From Hyperoodon ampullatus (Eukaryota; Chordata; Mammalia; Artiodactyla; Ziphiidae), in assembly GCA_949752795.1 (NCBI GenBank), contig OX457061.1, positions 39,092,338 through 39,156,337 of the forward strand: DNA of 64,000 nucleotides. The letters are read 5' to 3'. Shown here one piece after another: positions 57,749 to 64,000 of this stretch; position 1 is the stretch's first letter; each line of letters opens with the position of its first letter. Below the pieces are notes generated by a model, which was given only the letters and a program-made list of their open reading frames with translations, had not been told where the DNA came from and did not search any database. The position numbers and the translations under genes are program-made.

Positions 57749-58090
57749 TTTTTTTTTTTTTTTTTTTTGGCAATGCTGGGTCTTCCTTGCTGCATGCAGG
57801 CTTTCTCTAGTTGCTGCGAGTGGGGGCTACTCTTCGTTGTGGTGCGCAGGCTTCTCATTGTGGTGACTTCTCTTATTGTGGAGCATGGGCTCTAGGCATG
57901 AGGGCCTCAGTTGTTGCGGCACGTGGGCTCAGTAGTTGTGGCTCGTGGGCTCTAGAGCGCAGGCTCAGTCGTTGTGGTGCACGGGCTCAGTTGCTCCACA
58001 GCATGTGGTATCTTCCTGGACCAGGGCTCGAACTCGTGTCCCCTGCATTGGCAGGTGGATTCTTAACCACTGCTCTACCAGAGAAGTCCC
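57749..58090 (-). mobile_element. Long CHR SINE in HSD17B3 intron 1, antisense
   Basis: Poly-T, ggcaatgctgggtcttcctt, tcagtagttgtggc repeats and the end ctaccagagaagtccc. The duplication cactg(g/a)tattc is on both sides. Confidence 0.92.
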
Positions 58091-58114
58091 ATCACTGATA
58101 TTCTTAATAGATTT

Positions 58115-58280
58115 GTGTCTCCAAAGTCAGAGCCTGGGTTCAAATCCTGTAGTCATCATTTTTAGCAGTGTGGCCTTGATTGGGTTAAGAACTTTCTCTC
58201 CCTTAGCTTCCTCAAGTATAAACTAAGGAAAATGATGTTCCCTGAATTATAGACTTGTTTTGAATATCAGATGAGACAGT
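58115..58280 (+). mobile_element. MIR element, sense
   Basis: agagcctgggttcaaatcct and ttagcttcctcaagtataaa fit a diverged MIR. Confidence 0.6.
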
Positions 58281-59452
58281 GGCTGTGGGGTTGCCCATCC
58301 ACATGCTCTTTCTGCATTTCTGTAAGCCAGACACGGAAGAGCTTTATTGGACGTACAATGCCTTTCTCCCTGAATTCCATCAGCCTCATCTGTCACCCTC
58401 ACCTAGACAAACTGATGCTTTCACATTCCCACCACCCACCATGAAGAAGCTGCTAGTGGAAGCCCTGGTGTTCTGGGGTGTCAGAGCCAGAACCTCATTT
58501 CTGGCTTGGAAGCTGTGTTCCGAGGCCTGATCTGGACACTGGGACAGAGGCAGCACTGAAGACTTTGCTGCGCACCGAGGAGGGGGTGGAGGTGGCCAGG
58601 AACCTCAGGAGCCAGCTTCCTCCCCTCTTCTCCCTCCTGTCCATCTCACACTGTGTAATTTAACTTGTAAATAATAAGGTCTAAGTGACTAAAAACAAAA
58701 CCCAAAAATATAGTGCACGGCAAAAAGTAAACACTCAGTAGGTACCAGCCACTTATTGACGTTATCTTGACTATAGTTCAGGCCTTGTACTGGGTGATTT
58801 TGAGGATGCCTGTAATGGAGGGGAAGGTGAGGCAGAAGACAACAACCCTGAGCAAAGTAGCTCTACAGAGTAAAACAAGTCATATTCGTGGAGTCACTTA
58901 AAAGTACCCAAATAAACAAGTAAAATCACTGGTAATTATTAAAATGAGGGTGCTTCTGCCAGTGTGCTGCCTGAAGCTTTTTCAGCTTGGTCTGCTCTCC
59001 CTCTCAAGTAAATTAAATGTATACATAGCTTTTGTACACACTTTTGGAAAGCATGTCCTCCGATTGTTGGTGCAAATGTAAACTGCAGATATGTATATAC
59101 TGAATTGTACTGTTTTGAAATTGTGACATTCACACGAATGAAGTTTATCCTAGAGCTCAGTCATTAAATATGTATGTGCTGCTGGCTATAAAAGGACTAG
59201 AAGGTCCATCTCATTGTTATCTATTAATCAATAGATCCAGTGAGCACAGGTTCTTTAGGTTCCTTCATGTCATTGCGTCCTCTTTTTGTATTTCTGTATT
59301 TTCCTCTTTGTTAAGTTCTCTATCTTCAATGGGCTTTGATTGCTGCTGTCCTGTGAGAGTGAGGATAGGAAGTGGGGAGAACTCAACTTTTAATAGGAAC
59401 CTTGAAATGTCCTTACAGTGATAACTGGGTGTGTGGGTAGAGAGATAATAGC

Positions 59453-59524
59453 ATACACTGCTTGTCCTTGATGAATTAAGGCTTAGAAATACACTGCTTG
59501 TCCTTGATGAATTAAGGCTTAGAA
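59453..59524. repeat. Perfect 36-bp tandem duplication in HSD17B3 intron 1
   Basis: The unit beginning atacactgcttgtccttgat at 59453 is repeated without a single difference at 59489. Confidence 0.97.
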
Positions 59525-59847
59525 ACGTCTAAACCCTTATGGGGTCTGAATAAAATGTTCCCTGGCTAATGTTCTTTGTTTCATTTTGGAACATGTTTTT
59601 CATAGCCTCACCAACCCTTCCCCCTCAACCCCATCCAAAAAAAAAGAAAAAAAAAGCTTCATTTTGAACATTTAGTGAAGGGAGTCAAGGCTGGAAACTT
59701 CACAGTTGAGTGAGTAGGGCTGGAGAGCAGAAAGGCAGTACTTTGGAATATTGTGTCCTAGAGAGTAGGCCTGCAAGAACATGTAGCCAGCAAGAAAGGG
59801 GTTTAAAGATTAATTCTATCCTTTAAAACCATTTCTGCTTTTTGCAG

Positions 59848-59894
59848 TGATCACTGGAGCAGGAGATGGGATTGGGAAAGCTTATTCATTCGAG
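59848..59894 (+). CDS. HSD17B3: HSD17B3 coding exon 2 (residues 52-67)
   Basis: 47 bases. The first two complete a valine codon split after G in exon 1. Translation ITGAGDGIGKAYSFE contains the glycine-rich TGxxxGIG Rossmann motif that binds the NADPH cofactor in short-chain dehydrogenases. Acceptor ttttgcag, donor GAG/gtaagt. The frame is consistent across a 3.97-kb intron. The next exon (LAKRGLNVV in the human protein) was looked for up to 64000 and not found. Confidence 0.95.
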
Positions 59895-60287
59895 GTAAGT
59901 TGTGTCCTTGGAGACTTTCTCCTCCCCTTTTATTAAACACATCATAGTCACATGACTCCCACCCCAAACACTAGTTTTCTGATTATAAAAGCAGTGGACA
60001 TTCCCTTATGAAGGAAACTAATTTTTATAAAAAAGGAAATTTAAAAATCATAATGTCACTGCCTGGCTACCTTTTAAAAAAAATACAATGATATTCAAAG
60101 GTGGCAGTATCTCCCCTTAGGAGTTGTTTTAGGAATTTATGGGGGCACTGTTATTTTCTAGGGTAATTGTACCATAAGCATTTATATACTTAAAGCAATA
60201 AAAAAATTATAAACTACTTTCCTTTTATTTACCCTTTACATTATAGCTAGGGCATATGTTGATTTAAAAATCATTTGTGTAGGTAGG

Positions 60288-60456
60288 ATATATATATATA
60301 TATATATACAACTTTCACTTCAAGAAGATTAATGGCATTAAAAAATATAATATAAAGAGAGAATCTGATAGGGCTGAGAGTCACTGGAGTGTGATTAGAG
60401 TCCTTGAGTGTTTCCTTCCAGGGTTTTTGTTTCTCTGTAGATAGATAGATAGATAG
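60288..60456. repeat. (TA)n and GATA microsatellites
   Basis: TA repeat at 60288-60308 and four to five GATA units at 60438-60456, within HSD17B3 intron 2. Confidence 0.9.
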
Positions 60457-61479
60457 TAGGTAGTTACACTTTTCTAAAAATGTGTTTACAGCATATGTAG
60501 TTTTGTATGCCATTATTATTATTACAAGTTCGACATTTTCACTAATGAAGTATTGTTTCCTGGAATTCCTATATATTTTCTTTCTTCCTTGTGCCTATCA
60601 TACTAACCTATAGAACCATGTAAAATACAGTAGAAGAAATAGAATCCTAGAAATTATGAGAATGGCTGTTAAAAATCAACACCTTAAAAACATAATGAAA
60701 ATCACTTCAGTTATGAAAACTACATTCAACAATAGTGTAGTACTCATGTGTTTTCTTGTTCCTAAAGGCCTATGTCATGAGAGAGGTCAAACCGTCTTCT
60801 GTGAAATGAACATTGCAAGGTATATTGGAGATACCTGATAGAAACTTTTGGTTTTCTTTTTAGTTAACAGAGCTGAACCATACCACTTAAAAGCTCCTAG
60901 TGTTGGTCTTTTGGGTCTACCCCCCATCCTCCATGCTCTGAAGATAATTTCTTTGGTACTGACATTCTACTTCAACTCTGTTTTTGTTTTTGTTTTTTTC
61001 TTCCAGCTAAAGAGTTCATCTTTGCTCTTATCCTAATTTGTATATAGCAGCTTTCTGATGATCAGTAATGCCCAACACTCAGTAGATGAGTGGTTATATT
61101 TGAGTGTTGAGGTTGGAGAGACCATGTGCCAACCCCTTTCCAAAGCCTTGTATCTTCCATACCCCAAATCAGAAGGAAAGCTTTTCTAGCTATTTGTGTT
61201 AAAACTATATCACCTCTTATATAACTGTTTTTTCACCTTAGACCAGTTTTCTGGAAAGGGTCTTATCTTTCATCCACAAGACCCAAGGCCTTACCTCTCA
61301 GTTCTCTGGAGAACTCAGGTTATTTCTTCATGATTTTCCAGATTCTTTCCTCAAATTCATGCTGACCTGATATACCTGTGGCCCCCTTGATATCTTAAGA
61401 CTCAGACACTTTTCTTTCTTCTTAGAGGAGACGCATGTGCGGATTCTCCTTAGCAATTCATTTCCTTACTCTTTCCAAA

Positions 61480-62045
61480 AGCAATGGCCTGGGGGTCAGG
61501 AGCTATGAGTTCCAGTCCTCATTCAGACACTAACTGTCTGCAGGTTTTGGACAAGTTACACATCCTTTCTGGGCTTCCAGGTCTTTATGAGCACAAAAGA
61601 TGTCTCCTAAGAACCTTCAAATTCTAAATTCTATTTCTCTCCTAGACTAATTCTTGCTTTGCTCTTCTTGTAGAATCTTATTCTTTGTTTCCTTTTGTTC
61701 TTTTCTAAGGCTGTGTTAAACAATTTTCTGGGATCCCTACCTTTCTTTCATGCAGGATTCCCTCTCTCCCAGAAAGCCTGTTCTTGTCTCCCTGCTAATT
61801 GCTGCTTCAAGGAAAGCAGTTCAGAGTCTGGAATGCTATGGATTGTAATGGTTAAGAATTCGAGGTTGGGAATGGATCAGATGTCTGTTCAAACTCTGCC
61901 TCCAATATGCTCACTGCAGAATTTCCACATCAATAAACTGGAGGTGATGATAATTCCATCTGGGCTTTTGTAAAAGTTAAATGGGATGAGACAGGCAAAA
62001 TGCTTTGCATAGAGTAAGCTCTCCAAGTTTAGCCACTATTATTAT
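61480..62045 (+). mobile_element. Two MIR-like elements
   Basis: 61480-61600 (tcaggagctatgagttccag) and 61835-62045 (taatggttaagaattcgagg, cttttgtaaaagttaaatgg, ttgcatagagtaagctctcc) both follow the MIR plan. Confidence 0.65.
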
Positions 62046-62049
62046 TGGA

Positions 62050-63990
62050 TATTTAATCTGTGTTTTCTTTCCCATATATTGCTTGTTTTTTCTCTTTTTG
62101 AGAAAGAAAATGTGTTGTACTTACCCATATTTTTACTTTGTTGTTCTTTCTTCTTCCCTGATGTTCCAAGATTTTTTCTTTTGTTATTTCCTGTCTGTTT
62201 AGAGAAGTTCCCTTAGTTGTTCTTTTACAGTAGCTCTGCGGGTGACAAATTCTCTTTGCTTTCCTTCATCAGAGACTGTCTCCATTTCCCCTTCATTCCT
62301 GAAGGATAATTTTGCTGAATATAGGATTTATAGTTGACAATCCTTTCCTTTCAGCACCTGAAAAATGTTGTGCCGCTTCTTTCTCACCTCTATGATTTCT
62401 GATGAGTCTGATGTTATTCAAATCATTCTCCCCCATAGGTAAAGTGTTGTTTCTCTTTCACTGCTTTCAAGATTTTTTTCTTTGTGTTCAGTTTTCAGAA
62501 GTTTAGTTATGTTTCTTGGTGTGGGTTTCTTTGGGTTTATCTTGTTTGAGATTCACTCAGTCTCTTGAATCTGTAGGTTTATACCTTTTCACAAATTTGG
62601 AAATTTTTCATTCATTCTTTCTTCAAATATGCTTTCTGCCTAGCTGCCTAGCCCTCTTCTCTTCTTCTGGGACTCTAATGACACAAATGTAAGACCTTTC
62701 TTATAGTCTAGTGGGTCTCTGAGATGCTGTTCATTTTTTTTCAGTGTATTTTTTCTCTGTTTAGATTGGGTAATTCCTGTTGTTTTACCTTTAAGTTCAT
62801 GGATTCTTTCCTTGGTCTCGCCATTCTGCTATTGAGCCCATCCGTTGAGTTTTTAATTTCACTTTCTGTATTTTTCAGTTCTAAAATTTCCATTTCATTT
62901 TTCTTTATATCTTCTATTTCTTTGCTGAAATGTCCTATTTTTCATTTATTTTAATTGTGTTTGCTCTCTGAAGCATTTTTACGATAGCTGCTTTAAAATT
63001 CTAGTCAGATAATTCTAACATCTGTGTCATATTGATGTTAGCATTTGTCCATTGTTTTTCTCTTACTCAAATTGAGATCATCCTTATTCTTGGTGTGATG
63101 AGGTTTTTTTTTTTAATTGAATCTTGGACATTTTTGGTTTTATGTTATGAGACTCTGGATCATATTTAAATCTTCTGGTTTAGGTCTGTACTGACATTGC
63201 TTCAACAGGGGTAGGAGGGGGTGCTTTTTTCTACCAGGTGAGGTAGAAGCCCAGGTTTTCGACTTGGCCTCCTTTGGGGGGTGCTGCCTCTTTGTTACTG
63301 CTGGATGGATGTAGGAGTTCTGGCGTCTCATAAGCCACTCTGGATTTATGGGGCAAGAGTGCATCCTTACTGCTCCCCACAAGCAGTACTTGGAGGAGGT
63401 GGTCTCACTATCATTGAGGTGATGGTATAAGTCCTGAATCTCCGTTAGGCTTCCTCTGTCATTATCCCAGGGGAAGGAAGAGGGGAGAGAGCAGAAGGGG
63501 TGCTCTGGCACTTTCAGGTGGAAGTGGAAGTTCAGGTCTCTGCTGACATGGTGGGTGGGGTGGCTGGGATGAAAGTCCCAGCTCCCTGCTCATCCTTCTC
63601 TGATGCCAACCAGGCAGGAGGTTGGAGTCCTTGTTAGGACTCAGCCTCACCAGAGTGGAAGTGTCAGCTCCCCACTCAGCCTTTGGAGGCAGGGGTGGCA
63701 ATAGGAACATAGATTTTTTTTTTTTTGAGTTGTTTGTCTGGAGTACGACAGTTATTGTCTAAAGTTTTCTGCCTTGCTAGGCTGACATTTTTTGGTTCTT
63801 TGGTTAGAGAGAGCAGGCTTTTATTGGGACTTTTTATGTCTGCACTGTTAGTGTTTCTGAATATCCAGCTTCTCCAGCAATAAGTCTGGGATATATGAGG
63901 CAAAAAGAAAACCCAGGAAACTCACCACCAGTTTCCTCAGGTCTCAAGGCCCATAGCTGATCTTCTCACTATCTTTTGGAGTCTTCTTGT
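62050..63990 (-). mobile_element. Old L1 5' portion (5' UTR and ORF1), antisense
   Basis: aaggataattttgctgaata, ttctttcttcaaatatgctt, gactctaatgacacaaatgt and the GC-rich segment around 63200-63700 match the antisense ORF1/5' UTR of an old L1. Too many stops for a product. Confidence 0.7.
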
Positions 63991-64000
63991 ATTTATTTTA

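Larger units (their letters stand above)
59895..64000 (+). other. HSD17B3 intron 2, running off the window
   Basis: Holds microsatellites, two MIR-like elements and an old antisense L1. HSD17B3 coding exon 3 was looked for and not found. Confidence 0.75.

Overview
The window is a piece of mammalian nuclear genome, almost certainly from a cetacean. The evidence is about eighteen copies of tRNA-derived CHR-type SINEs, several close to consensus and flanked by clear target-site duplications (TSDs), together with artiodactyl-type L1 elements. No microbial operons, CRISPR arrays, rRNA or functional tRNA genes were seen. Family names for repeats and vertebrate orthologues rest on recognition, not on a database search.

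Two protein genes lie on the + strand. SLC35D2 (Golgi nucleotide-sugar transporter) is represented by its last nine coding exons between 2429 and 29232. They encode 245 residues with consistent reading phase at every junction and canonical GT..AG introns. The first exons lie upstream of the window. HSD17B3 (17-beta-hydroxysteroid dehydrogenase type 3, the testicular testosterone-forming enzyme) begins at 55724. Its first two coding exons (55724-55877 and 59848-59894) are present and the rest lies beyond the window. The two genes are neighbours in other mammals, so this is conserved synteny. Their functions are unrelated: sugar-nucleotide import into the Golgi, and steroid reduction at the ER.

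Layout: 1-2428 is an SLC35D2 intron with two SINEs, a palindrome and an LTR-like stretch. Positions 2429-29232 hold SLC35D2 exons separated by introns with SINE, MIR, L1, MER5 and Tigger-like remnants. Positions 29233 to about 29780 are the 3' UTR. Positions 29.8-55.7 kb are intergenic DNA dominated by two long antisense L1 copies (about 32016-39051 and 44997-52794), both inactive, with nested SINEs, a nested truncated L1 and an older L1M with an LTR-like insert. Positions 55.7-64 kb are the start of HSD17B3, with a long CHR SINE and an inverted-repeat DNA transposon in intron 1 and an old antisense L1 in intron 2.

I did not find a clearly new biological system. The observations most worth checking are a possible intronic alternative terminal exon of SLC35D2 that stays in frame with the upstream exon (24499-24630), a SINE that reused the L1 target site at 39052, a nested L1-in-L1 with a 17-bp TSD, and several short tandem duplications or palindromes.
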